Below, piece after piece: positions 33,401-41,493 of a DNA stretch of 55,698 nucleotides; the first letter of the stretch is position 1, and each line of letters starts with the position of its first letter. The DNA comes from an uncultured Bacteroidales bacterium (GTDB taxonomy: Bacteria; Bacteroidota; Bacteroidia; Bacteroidales; Bacteroidaceae), in assembly GCA_902760315.1 (NCBI GenBank), contig CACWFV010000014.1, forward strand, positions 1-55,698, in the 5' to 3' direction. The notes under the pieces were generated by a model, which did no database searches, had not been told where the DNA came from, and was given only the letters and a program-made list of their open reading frames with translations. Made by a program: the position numbers and the translations under genes.

Positions 33401-33408
33401 CAAAGGTA
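33401..33408 (-). promoter_or_regulatory. -7 box (TACCTTTG) of the DUF2723 gene
   Basis: Exact TAnnTTTG on the minus strand, 35 bp ahead of ATG 33365. Confidence 0.65.
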
Positions 33409-33519
33409 ATACTTATTATTGAGAATGGAGAATTTTAGCCGATATTTTTTGTTTCTTTACGAAAGTGGCAGAAGATAATGGGCACTCCTGGCCGTGTCAG
33501 CATATTATGTGGCCTATCA

Positions 33520-33551
33520 TTTGGTGGGATGAAAATATCTTCGTACATTTG
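33520..33551 (+). promoter_or_regulatory. Promoter of the DUF2461 relic (TTTG-N20-TACATTTG)
   Basis: TTTG at 33520-33523 and TACATTTG at 33544-33551, 20 bp apart. Intact although the gene it drives is reduced to 60 codons. Confidence 0.75.
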
Positions 33552-33591
33552 CCGACCGAATACGAGAACATGTTAAAACGCTAAGACAGAT

Positions 33592-33774
33592 ATGGACGCA
33601 AAACGGATATTACAGTTTCTGAAGGAGATAACAGTAAACAACAATCGGCAATGGTTTCAGGAACACAAGGACGAATATGAGGGCGACCGCTGGCTGTCCA
33701 AGTCGGTAGCCATGTTGCGTACGGCCAAGCCGATGATGGACTTTATGAATTCCGTCATCGACGACTATGAGTAA
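33592..33774 (+). pseudogene. DUF2461 family protein, internally deleted relic
   Basis: 60 codons. Residues 1-30 (MDAKRILQFLKEITVNNNRQ then WFQEHKDEYE) match the start of DUF2461 proteins, which are normally about 220 residues. Residues from about 31 (RWLSKSVAMLRTAKPMMDFM, NSVIDDYE) match the usual C-terminal end. Some 160-170 residues between appear to have been removed in frame around 33680. The remaining peptide is unlikely to fold as the parent. Either a real deletion or an assembly artefact. Confidence 0.7.
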
Positions 33775-33811
33775 GTCAGGGTGACTTCCTCTTTTTCGTG
33801 CTCACCGCTGC

Positions 33812-35068
33812 TCACGGAAACTGGTAGACCACATACTGCGTGTTGTGCTCGGTGGGGTAGTTGGTAAGCCGCCCGGAGCGCGTGACAAAGGAGATGACGC
33901 CGTCGTAGACGCCATGGCCAAACGTGTATTGGCCATCGTAGACGTTGATGTAGTGCAGTCGACGGGCATCGTAGCGCAGCAGTTGTTCGGTGTCGTTCAC
34001 CGGCACACCGTCGATGAGCACCAGAGTGTGGCGCTGAGTGTCGCTGCCGGACTGGTCTCTGAGCACGGAGAGGCGGGTGACGCCATGGATTTTATGCTTT
34101 TCAACGCTGGTGACATATTCTGTCAGCACCTCACGGACGGTGAGGAATTGTCGGTACTCATCGAGGTTGTAGGTGATGGTGGGCTCGGTGCCAAACAGTC
34201 GGGGGTCGTAGGTAAGAGAGTCTGTCGCCTGATGCGTAGTCTCGGCAGAGACCAGAACCTGCTGGTGGCGCTGCATGGCCAGAGAGCGGGCCTCGACCTC
34301 AGCACGCTGGTAGTGGAACCGCAGGTGCGGCAGCGACTGTGGCAACAGCGTGGCAAAGGGGCTGAGCAGTTGGATGGGCAGACTGGTGCCCCCGTCTGTC
34401 GTGGCTGAGAGAACCAACGGCTGCTGGCCGTGAATGGCATAGACGCAGAAGAGTGCCGTAGAGTCGTTGAGCATGGCACCTTCGAAATGCTGGATCTTGG
34501 GACCTACTATGCTCAGCATGGGACGTATCTGGCCTGCCTGGTAGGTGTGGCCGCCAGAGCTGTTGTGAATGCGTGCCAGGATGAAGTGCCCTTCCGTTTC
34601 GCGCCTGTCGGCAGCCTTCTGGCCGTTGCGGGGTGCCAGGTCTGCGTTGCCCGTTGCCTGCGGACGACTCAGCGAGTCTGGGTGGGTGACTGGCTGCCAG
34701 TGGATGTCGTCGTTAGCACTCTTCGTGAACACGTTGACGACGGCCACCAGCTGTTGAGCCACCTGCCTGTCGTGGCGCGTATAGGCCGTCAGCAGATAGT
34801 AACCGCTGTGCAGCGTGGCAGGCAGTTCGATGGTGGCCATGCACTTTCCGTCATGCAGGCTGACAACGGCACCTGCTGCCAGCTGTTGGGTGTCGCACAA
34901 TTCGACATAGGCTATGAGTGCGTCGTCAGCAGCGAGGCTGACCGTCATCTGTTCGCCGGCAAGATACCATGTGCGGTCTGTCTTGATGCTGATGGCCTGA
35001 CTGTTCGTGGCCAGCAGCAGTAGCGTGGCCAGCAGTGCTATGGTTCTGTTCATATTTATGGGTGTCAT
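33812..35068 (-). CDS. Exported TonB-plug-like accessory protein of the DUF4249 receptor operon
   Basis: 418 residues; signal peptide MNRTIALLATLLLLATNSQA if Met6 (35053) is the start, and ATG 35068 is three bases after the previous stop. The N-terminal part looks like an MG2/Ig-type domain (DRTWYLAGEQMTVSLAADDA, SGYYLLTAYTRH). The C-terminal part (VREVLTEYVTSVEKHKIHGV, LVLIDGVPVNDTEQLLRYDA, INVYDGQYTFGHGVYDGVIS) is like a TonB receptor plug without a barrel. It probably works at the outer membrane with the two genes upstream. Its substrate is unknown. Confidence 0.75.
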   Translation of the reverse strand: MTPINMNRTIALLATLLLLATNSQAISIKTDRTWYLAGEQMTVSLAADDALIAYVELCDTQQLAAGAVVSLHDGKCMATIELPATLHSGYYLLTAYTRHDRQVAQQLVAVVNVFTKSANDDIHWQPVTHPDSLSRPQATGNADLAPRNGQKAADRRETEGHFILARIHNSSGGHTYQAGQIRPMLSIVGPKIQHFEGAMLNDSTALFCVYAIHGQQPLVLSATTDGGTSLPIQLLSPFATLLPQSLPHLRFHYQRAEVEARSLAMQRHQQVLVSAETTHQATDSLTYDPRLFGTEPTITYNLDEYRQFLTVREVLTEYVTSVEKHKIHGVTRLSVLRDQSGSDTQRHTLVLIDGVPVNDTEQLLRYDARRLHYINVYDGQYTFGHGVYDGVISFVTRSGRLTNYPTEHNTQYVVYQFP

Positions 35069-35071
35069 GTG

Positions 35072-36256
35072 TTATTCTTCAGTCCAAAATGCGGGTTTCT
35101 CGATATATGCCCCCTCGTAGCGGTGCCTGACGTCGAGTTGGTGGATGTAAGCCCATGCCGTGTGTAGCTTGCCGTCGGGTGACTTTTCGGCATCGTCCCA
35201 TTCGCAGAGGTAGAGCCCCTGGCTGACCATCTTGGCGCAGTCCTCCATGGTGGGGTCTTCGAGCCACAGACGGCCGTCGGCTCCTGTGGAATCGTGGATG
35301 GAGAATTCTGAACGGTTGAGGAAGAACCGGTGGTCGGTGGTATTGAGCGAGCAACCCACAAAGCCAATGACATGCTTGTCTGACGTCAGACAGCGCACAT
35401 TGGTGGGCAAGGCAGAGGGCAGGGGAGTGAACAGTCCGCCCATCTCGGAGCCAGCCTGACGGCGGGCCAGCTGGTACTCATACTCGCCCTTAGAGATGGC
35501 ACGCTGGTGGAGCAAGGCACTATAGCGGTGGAACATGCGCACGTCAGCGCGGTCGATGGCGTAGAGTTGCAGCTGGCTGATGTGGTGGCCGGCATAACCC
35601 GTGCTGGCCCCAATCATGATGGTGGAGCTGGTGGCGTCGACCCATCCACGGCGTGGAAAGTGGTAGATGTCTTGCCAGACAGGTTCCATGAGTTCGGTGT
35701 CGAAATACATGGAGGTGTAGTAGTCGGGCTCTACCTGCCACGTCTCGTCGTAGGTCCACTGGTAGTAGCAGGCCCGGTCTGGGTCGTGGGGAGCCTCTGG
35801 CGTGACGAGTATGTCGATGCTGCTCTGGGGCGTCTGTTGCACGGCCTGCACCTCGGCAATCTCTTCGGTAGCCAGCGGCTGCTGGGGCGTGGACTCATAG
35901 ACTTCGCCATCGACCTCGATGTGCAGGAAGTATTCCACGCCGGCCGACAGCTGGTCCACCTGGCACGTGTAGCGGCCGTTGTCGCCCTGTGCGGGAATCT
36001 GCGTTCCGTCGGTGCCCCGTACGCTAACCGTTGCCCCGGTCACTATCAGCGGTGTGTCAGTCCCGTTGAGTGCCTGGGTGCGCGAGAGGTAGAACGTATT
36101 CAACTGTCCGGAGCAGATAGTACCCTCGACGACGAGCAAATCAGTGTCGCTGGCGTCGATGTCAGCCTCGTATTCTTCAATGCAACTCGTCAGCGTGGTG
36201 GCGCATAGCGTGAGACAGAGCAGCGAGTGTAGTATTCTTGTCAGTCTTGTCATCAT
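35072..36256 (-). CDS. DUF4249 family surface lipoprotein
   Basis: 394 residues, signal peptide with lipobox LTSC (MMTRLTRILHSLLCLTLCAT...TSCIEEYEADI). The DUF4249 pattern follows: VVEGTICSGQLNTFYLSRT, a beta-sandwich domain to about residue 120, then YQWTYDETWQVEPDYY and a C-terminal RCLTSDKHVIGFVGCSLN. These lipoproteins are encoded next to TonB-dependent receptors and probably sit on the cell surface as their partner. Four bases separate it from the receptor stop, so they are one operon. Confidence 0.88.
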   Translation of the reverse strand: MMTRLTRILHSLLCLTLCATTLTSCIEEYEADIDASDTDLLVVEGTICSGQLNTFYLSRTQALNGTDTPLIVTGATVSVRGTDGTQIPAQGDNGRYTCQVDQLSAGVEYFLHIEVDGEVYESTPQQPLATEEIAEVQAVQQTPQSSIDILVTPEAPHDPDRACYYQWTYDETWQVEPDYYTSMYFDTELMEPVWQDIYHFPRRGWVDATSSTIMIGASTGYAGHHISQLQLYAIDRADVRMFHRYSALLHQRAISKGEYEYQLARRQAGSEMGGLFTPLPSALPTNVRCLTSDKHVIGFVGCSLNTTDHRFFLNRSEFSIHDSTGADGRLWLEDPTMEDCAKMVSQGLYLCEWDDAEKSPDGKLHTAWAYIHQLDVRHRYEGAYIEKPAFWTEE

Positions 36257-36259
36257 GGT

Positions 36260-39217
36260 TTAGTTGAATCGGATGTTGAGTGAAACAAAAGGAATGGCTG
36301 TGCCAAAGACAGACAGCTTGTAGCCCTTGATCTGGTTGCCCTCGGTGACGTAGTAGACGTTGTAGGCATTCTTGCGTGCCAGGACGTTATAGACACCGAT
36401 GGAGAACGAGGCGTGCAGAAAACTGGTCAACTTGTGTGTAGGTTCAATGTTGAACGCCACGTCCAGTCGCATGTAGTCGGGAATGCGATAGGCATTGCGG
36501 TCAGTGTAGTAGGGCATGTAGCGCTGGTTGTGGGTGTCATAGTATTTGCCGGCAGGCAGCGTCGTTGGTCGCCCGGTGGCATAGTTGAAATAGCTGGAGA
36601 AACTGTAGCGCTCAGTGAATTTATAGTTGACCACAGCTTTGACCTCGTGTGGCCGGTCGTATTCAGACGAGTACCAGTCACCATTGTTCAGCGGCATCGC
36701 CACGCGGTCGTCGTCCTGGCGCAGCTGTGAGCGGGCGTAGGTATAGCTGACCCATCCGTTCACCTTGCCCGTGGGCTTCTTGACCTGCAGCTCTACGCCG
36801 TAGGCGCGCCCTTTGGTTGAGATGACGTCGGTCTCCAGGTGGTGATTCATGAGCAGCACGGCCGAACTGCGGTAGTTCAGATAGTCGCTGATGTGCTTGT
36901 AATATACTTCGGCAGAGAATTCGTAGGCTTTGTCAGCCGTCTCATGGTAGATGCCGGCAGCCAGCTGCCACCCCTTCTGGGGCTTGATGTTGTGGTCAGA
37001 CAACTTCCACATGTCGGTAGGCGACATGATGGAGGTGTTGGACACCTTATGGATATACTGGTGCATGGTGTTGAACCCCAGCTTCAGCGACAGGTTCTCC
37101 TGCAGGGCATAGCGGGCTGAGAGACGCAGTTCAGGAGCATGGTAGGTCTTGATGACGCCCGTCTCATGGCGCGTCTCCAACAGCGACTCCTCGGTGGGCA
37201 ACTGGTCAGCGTCGTAGACGTTGATGTCGCGCGGACCCAGCGCCTGGAACAGCGCATAGCGCACACCGGCCGACACCGACAACCGTTCGGTCAGCGCGTG
37301 CTCATAGTCGATGTAGACAGCGCCCTCCAGCGCCTTCTCCCGCTGCAGCTGGTCGGTGGTCAGCTGCGACTCGTCGCCCACGGGCTCATGCTTGCCGGCC
37401 TGCACGTCGTAGTGCTGGGCGGAAAGGCCATAGGAAAGTGTCTGCTGCTCGGAGAGACGGTGGCGCAGGTGCAGCTTGCCCCACAGTTGGTCGATGCCGA
37501 AACTCAGCCGGCTGGCCATGGAGGGCGTGCTGCGGTCTTCGTTGAAGTATTCGTAGTGGTCCAGTCCGCCAGCGAGCGTGACGGTGAGACGGTCGCTCAG
37601 GATGGAGCGCCACTCGGCCGAGAGGTTGCGGTTCAGGTAGCCATAGTTGTCGTGGGAACTGAACGAGAACTTGTCGTTGCTCCAGTAGCCGTGCACCTTG
37701 AGGCGGTGCTTGTTGTTGAGCTTCCAGGTCAGCACGCCGCCAAAGTCGTAGAAGTCGGCGCTGCCGTCACGGTAGCCGCTCTTCTCAGGCAACTTCTTGA
37801 GAATCCAGTCGCTATAGGTGGTGCGCCCGTTGAGCAACAGCGAGACGTGGTCCCTCACAATGGGTATCTCCAGGTTGGCACGGCTGGTCAACACACCAAT
37901 GCTGGCCGAGCCGGTGAACTTGCGCATGTTGGCCTCTTTCGACGTCACGCGCAGCACACTGCTGATGCGGCCGCCGTACTCCACGGGGACGCTGGACTTG
38001 AACAGCTCTACATCCTCGACGGCGTCAGAATTGAACGACGTGAAGAGTCCGAAGAGGTGAGACGGATTGAACACTGTGCCGCCATTGAACAGAATCAGGT
38101 TCTGGTCGGTGGCGCCGCCCCTCACATTATATCCGCTCGATGCTTCACCCACGGTGGTGACGCCAGGCAGGGTGAGGACAATCTTCATGATGTCCGACTC
38201 GCCAAACGCCGACGGTATGTTCTTCAGTATCTGAGGCTTGAACTTCTCAGAGCCCATCATCATGTTGTTGACAGCCGACTGCCGACCGCCTACAACGACT
38301 ATCTCGGCCAGCTCCTGGTCGTCGGCTACGCTGGCCTTGGCTTTCGTGACGCCTGGTATGACATAGGTGCGGGTGGGCGAAGAGCCGGTGGACATGGCAA
38401 TGGAGTCGTTGTCGAGTACCGGGATGCCGGCCACGAGTGCCTGCTCGTCAACAGCGACGGTGGACTTGGCAGGCAGCGTGGCTTGCGGGCTGTCAGCACG
38501 CTGCGCAGCGGTGCCGGGCACCGTGGTTGCGGGGCGTCCCGACAGACTGCTGACGATGGCGGCAAGGCTCTGCTCGCGTTCACGCTTAGAGAAAGAGAGT
38601 CTGTTGCTCTTGGCAAACTGCCGCAGGTGACGCTTCTGCTCAGGAAACAGGCGGAGCATGTCTGCCAGGCGCTTCACGTGGTGGCATATGCCGTCGGGGT
38701 TGACAAGTGTGTAGTGGTCCTTGGTGCTTAACACCTTTTGAAATTTCTCTCCGCCAAACACTTGTTCGCCGTCATAGACCTTCCAGACGTGGTGATAGAG
38801 ACGCACACCGTTCTGGCTACCGTCGCTGAGCACGTAGGAGTAGCCGGAGGGGTGCTCCGGGTCGTGCACGTAGTGGCGGCCATCCATCTCAAACCAGTCT
38901 ACGTAAGCCTGTTCAGGCAGACAGCAGACATGGCCCACAGGGGACAGAACGACAACTTGTTGTTTCAGTAGGTCGAAGCGCAGCAGCACGTGGTTGTAGA
39001 CGATGCCATGATAGCTGATGCGACCCTCTAAGAAACGGGTGTCATCATTATAATAAGGTATATCGTGCCACTGCCAGGCTTCATACGGTGGTTCGACGAC
39101 CCCCGCGTAGAGACGGGCCAGGTCGGTGGTAGGGGTTAGGTGCTCTTGGGCAACGGCAGGCTGTGGAACAGATAGTAGACAGAAAAGTGACAGAGCCAGT
39201 AGTTTGTTTGGTTTCAT
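36260..39217 (-). CDS. TonB-dependent outer-membrane receptor (DUF4249-associated)
   Basis: 985 residues from ATG 39217, preferred over 39256, which lies inside the promoter box. Signal peptide MKPNKLLALSLFCLLSVPQP-AVAQ. Residues about 25-250 form an N-terminal domain without the usual carboxypeptidase-like fold. The plug spans roughly 300-440 (VNNMMMGSEKFKPQILKNIP, SSGYNVRGGATDQNLILFNG, VEYGGRISSVLRV), then a beta-barrel to the terminal SLNIRFN. It imports an unidentified ligand. First gene of a three-gene unit. Confidence 0.9.
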   Translation of the reverse strand: MKPNKLLALSLFCLLSVPQPAVAQEHLTPTTDLARLYAGVVEPPYEAWQWHDIPYYNDDTRFLEGRISYHGIVYNHVLLRFDLLKQQVVVLSPVGHVCCLPEQAYVDWFEMDGRHYVHDPEHPSGYSYVLSDGSQNGVRLYHHVWKVYDGEQVFGGEKFQKVLSTKDHYTLVNPDGICHHVKRLADMLRLFPEQKRHLRQFAKSNRLSFSKREREQSLAAIVSSLSGRPATTVPGTAAQRADSPQATLPAKSTVAVDEQALVAGIPVLDNDSIAMSTGSSPTRTYVIPGVTKAKASVADDQELAEIVVVGGRQSAVNNMMMGSEKFKPQILKNIPSAFGESDIMKIVLTLPGVTTVGEASSGYNVRGGATDQNLILFNGGTVFNPSHLFGLFTSFNSDAVEDVELFKSSVPVEYGGRISSVLRVTSKEANMRKFTGSASIGVLTSRANLEIPIVRDHVSLLLNGRTTYSDWILKKLPEKSGYRDGSADFYDFGGVLTWKLNNKHRLKVHGYWSNDKFSFSSHDNYGYLNRNLSAEWRSILSDRLTVTLAGGLDHYEYFNEDRSTPSMASRLSFGIDQLWGKLHLRHRLSEQQTLSYGLSAQHYDVQAGKHEPVGDESQLTTDQLQREKALEGAVYIDYEHALTERLSVSAGVRYALFQALGPRDINVYDADQLPTEESLLETRHETGVIKTYHAPELRLSARYALQENLSLKLGFNTMHQYIHKVSNTSIMSPTDMWKLSDHNIKPQKGWQLAAGIYHETADKAYEFSAEVYYKHISDYLNYRSSAVLLMNHHLETDVISTKGRAYGVELQVKKPTGKVNGWVSYTYARSQLRQDDDRVAMPLNNGDWYSSEYDRPHEVKAVVNYKFTERYSFSSYFNYATGRPTTLPAGKYYDTHNQRYMPYYTDRNAYRIPDYMRLDVAFNIEPTHKLTSFLHASFSIGVYNVLARKNAYNVYYVTEGNQIKGYKLSVFGTAIPFVSLNIRFN

Positions 39218-39253
39218 TGTTAGCGCATTGCGTCGGTTTTTGTATCTGGAGTG

Positions 39254-39261
39254 CAAAGGTA
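39254..39261 (-). promoter_or_regulatory. -7 box (TACCTTTG) of the receptor operon
   Basis: Exact TAnnTTTG on the minus strand, 36 bp ahead of ATG 39217, divergent from the DUF4827 promoter. Confidence 0.65.
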
Positions 39262-39281
39262 CAACAAAAAAATGTTATTTA

Positions 39282-39313
39282 TTTGCTTTTTCGCTCACTA
39301 ATTTGTACCTTTG
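39282..39313 (+). promoter_or_regulatory. Promoter of DUF4827-glmM (TTTG-N20-TACCTTTG)
   Basis: TTTG 39282-39285 and TACCTTTG 39306-39313, 20 bp apart; the ATG follows 29 bp later. Confidence 0.85.
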
Positions 39314-39342
39314 CACGGAAAAAGTAAAAACAAGACATAAAG

Positions 39343-40005
39343 ATGAAACAATATTCCTACCTTGTGGCTCTGCTGGCAGCCGTCATCCTGATGGCTGGTT
39401 GCGAGAAGTACGAGACCTACTCGGACATGAAGAAGAAAGAACAGGACGCCATTGAGCGCTTTATAGCCGACAGAGGCATCCAGGTGATAGACCAGACGAC
39501 CTTTGACGCACAGGGATGCAAGACCGACTTGGAGAAGAACCAGTATGTGAAGTTCACGCGCAACGGCGTCTATATGCAGATAGTACGCGAAGGTTGCGGC
39601 AGCGTGTTGGAGGAAAACAAGACGGTGAACGTGCTGTGCCGCTTCTCGGAGAGAAACATACAGACGGACACAATCGTGAATCGCAACGACGCCCATGCCT
39701 ACTGGTCGGGTACGTCACCCTCCATCGACGTGTCGCAGTATGTAGACAAAATGAGTGTGGTGCGCACGGGTACCACCATTACAGCATCGTTCGTCTCAGG
39801 TATGATGATGCGCTACCACGGGTCGGCATCAGTGCCTGGAGGATGGCTGGTGCCGCTGAACTATGTGAAGATAGGACGTCCGGAGAACGAAGGCGAGGAA
39901 ACTGCCAAGGTGCGACTCATCGTGCCTCACTCGCAGGGTACGGCTGATGCGTCGTCGAGCGTTACGCCTTACTTCTATGAGATAACTTATCAGAGAGAAA
40001 GATAA
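39343..40005 (+). CDS. DUF4827 family lipoprotein
   Basis: 220 residues. Lipobox LMAGC after MKQYSYLVALLAAVI, so a lipoprotein. DUF4827 features: CEKYETYSDMKKKEQDAIER, FIADRGIQVI and YWSGTSPSIDVSQYVD. The domain resembles FKBP-type peptidyl-prolyl isomerases in outline, but the function is not known. The pairing with glmM 15 bp downstream is, as I recall, common in Bacteroidetes and suggests coordinated envelope assembly. Confidence 0.85.
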   Translation: MKQYSYLVALLAAVILMAGCEKYETYSDMKKKEQDAIERFIADRGIQVIDQTTFDAQGCKTDLEKNQYVKFTRNGVYMQIVREGCGSVLEENKTVNVLCRFSERNIQTDTIVNRNDAHAYWSGTSPSIDVSQYVDKMSVVRTGTTITASFVSGMMMRYHGSASVPGGWLVPLNYVKIGRPENEGEETAKVRLIVPHSQGTADASSSVTPYFYEITYQRER

Positions 40006-40020
40006 AATAACAGAATCACT

Positions 40021-41400
40021 ATGACATTGATAAAATCTATTTCCGGCATCCGCGGTACCATCGGCGGACGCACGGGCGACACGTTGAACCCGCTGGACAT
40101 CGTGAAGTTTACGACGGCTTATGCTACCTTCATTCCCCGCAAATCGGGTAAGATAGTGGTGGGAAGGGACGGACGTCTCTCCGGCCACATGGTGCGCGAC
40201 GTGGTGTGCGGAACACTGGTGGGCATGGGCTTCGACGTGCTGGATATTGGCTATGCCTCTACACCTACCACCGAACTGGCTGTGCGCTGGAGTGGCGCAG
40301 ATGGTGGCATCATCATCACGGCGTCGCACAATCCGCGACAGTGGAACGCGCTGAAGCTGCTGAACAGCGAGGGCGAATTCCTGACGGCAGCGGACGGCGC
40401 TGAGGTGCTGGCCATTGCGGAGAAGGAGGACTTCATGTATGCCGAGGTGGACCAGCTGGGACATGTCACGGTTGACAATACGATGGACGACCGCCACGTG
40501 CAATCGGTGCTGGACTTGAAACTGGTGGATGCGGAGGCTATTCGCAAGGCAGGCTTCAAGGTGTGCGTGGACAGCATCAACTCGGTGGGCGGACTGGTGT
40601 TGCCGAAACTGCTCGACAAGTTGGGCGTTAGCTATAAGTTCCTGAACGGCGAGGTGACGGGTGACTTTGCGCACAACCCGGAGCCGCTGGAGAAAAACCT
40701 GCAGGGCATCATGGACGAGATGAAGTCGGGCCAGTATGACCTGGGCATCGTCGTCGACCCGGATGTTGACCGCCTGGCATTCATCTGTGAGGATGGCACC
40801 ATGTTTGGCGAGGAGTACACACTGGTCAGCGTGGCTGACTACGTATTGTCAGAAACGAAGGGCAATACCGTTTCGAATCTGTCGTCGACACGTGCGTTGC
40901 GTGACGTGACAGAGAAGCATGGCGGACAATATGCTGCCGCTGCCGTAGGCGAAGTGAACGTCACCACCAAGATGAAAGAGGTGGGGGCTGTCATCGGAGG
41001 TGAGGGCAATGGTGGCGTCATCTATCCGGAGAGCCACTATGGTCGCGACGCGCTGGTGGGCATTGCGCTGTTCCTGACGTCGCTGGCCAAGAAGGGATGC
41101 AAGGTGAGTGAGTTGCGCAAGCAATTCCCCGACTACCAGATAGCCAAGAACCGTATAGACCTGACTCCTGAGACGGATGTCGACGCCATCTTGGTAAAGG
41201 TCAAGGAGATGTTTGCGCAGGATGCTTCTGCCCAGGTGAACGACATCGACGGTGTGAAGATAGATTTCCCCGACCGCTGGGTGCATCTGAGAAAGTCGAA
41301 TACGGAACCCATCATCCGTGTCTATAGCGAGGCGGCCACCATGGAACAGGCCGACGAGCTGGGCAAGAAGTTGATGAAGGTGGTCTACGACATGCAATAA
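40021..41400 (+). CDS. glmM: Phosphoglucosamine mutase
   Basis: 459 residues. Interconverts glucosamine 6-phosphate and glucosamine 1-phosphate on the way to UDP-GlcNAc for peptidoglycan and lipopolysaccharide. Active-site phosphoserine Ser102 in TASHNP (100-105), metal-binding Asp246/248/250 in DPDVDRL, the sugar loop GEGNGG near 320 and the phosphate loop RKSNTEP near 425. The phosphomannomutase/phosphoglucomutase superfamily shares these, so substrate preference is inferred from length and family similarity. Ends at a strong terminator. Confidence 0.93.
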   Translation: MTLIKSISGIRGTIGGRTGDTLNPLDIVKFTTAYATFIPRKSGKIVVGRDGRLSGHMVRDVVCGTLVGMGFDVLDIGYASTPTTELAVRWSGADGGIIITASHNPRQWNALKLLNSEGEFLTAADGAEVLAIAEKEDFMYAEVDQLGHVTVDNTMDDRHVQSVLDLKLVDAEAIRKAGFKVCVDSINSVGGLVLPKLLDKLGVSYKFLNGEVTGDFAHNPEPLEKNLQGIMDEMKSGQYDLGIVVDPDVDRLAFICEDGTMFGEEYTLVSVADYVLSETKGNTVSNLSSTRALRDVTEKHGGQYAAAAVGEVNVTTKMKEVGAVIGGEGNGGVIYPESHYGRDALVGIALFLTSLAKKGCKVSELRKQFPDYQIAKNRIDLTPETDVDAILVKVKEMFAQDASAQVNDIDGVKIDFPDRWVHLRKSNTEPIIRVYSEAATMEQADELGKKLMKVVYDMQ

Positions 41401-41406
41401 AAACAG

Positions 41407-41445
41407 AGAACCCTCGCAAGCGCAACTTGCGAGGGTTCTTCTACC
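41407..41445 (+). terminator. Intrinsic terminator after glmM
   Basis: 14-bp perfect stem AGAACCCTCGCAAG (41407-41420) / CTTGCGAGGGTTCT (41426-41439) with a CTTCT-type U-tract. Confidence 0.88.
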
Positions 41446-41455
41446 TATTTAATAT

Positions 41456-41487
41456 ATAGGGCGCAAGTGCAACACTTGCGCCCTATG
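41456..41487. terminator. Second strong hairpin between glmM and the DUF349 gene
   Basis: Perfect 14-bp stem ATAGGGCGCAAGTG (41456-41469) / CACTTGCGCCCTAT with a 3-4 nt loop. It shares GCGCAA with the first hairpin. It is followed by GTCTCTTTT on the plus strand and has no U-run on the minus strand. It lies 7 bp beyond the DUF349 stop and could block transcription from either side. Confidence 0.75.
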
Positions 41488-41493
41488 TCTCTT

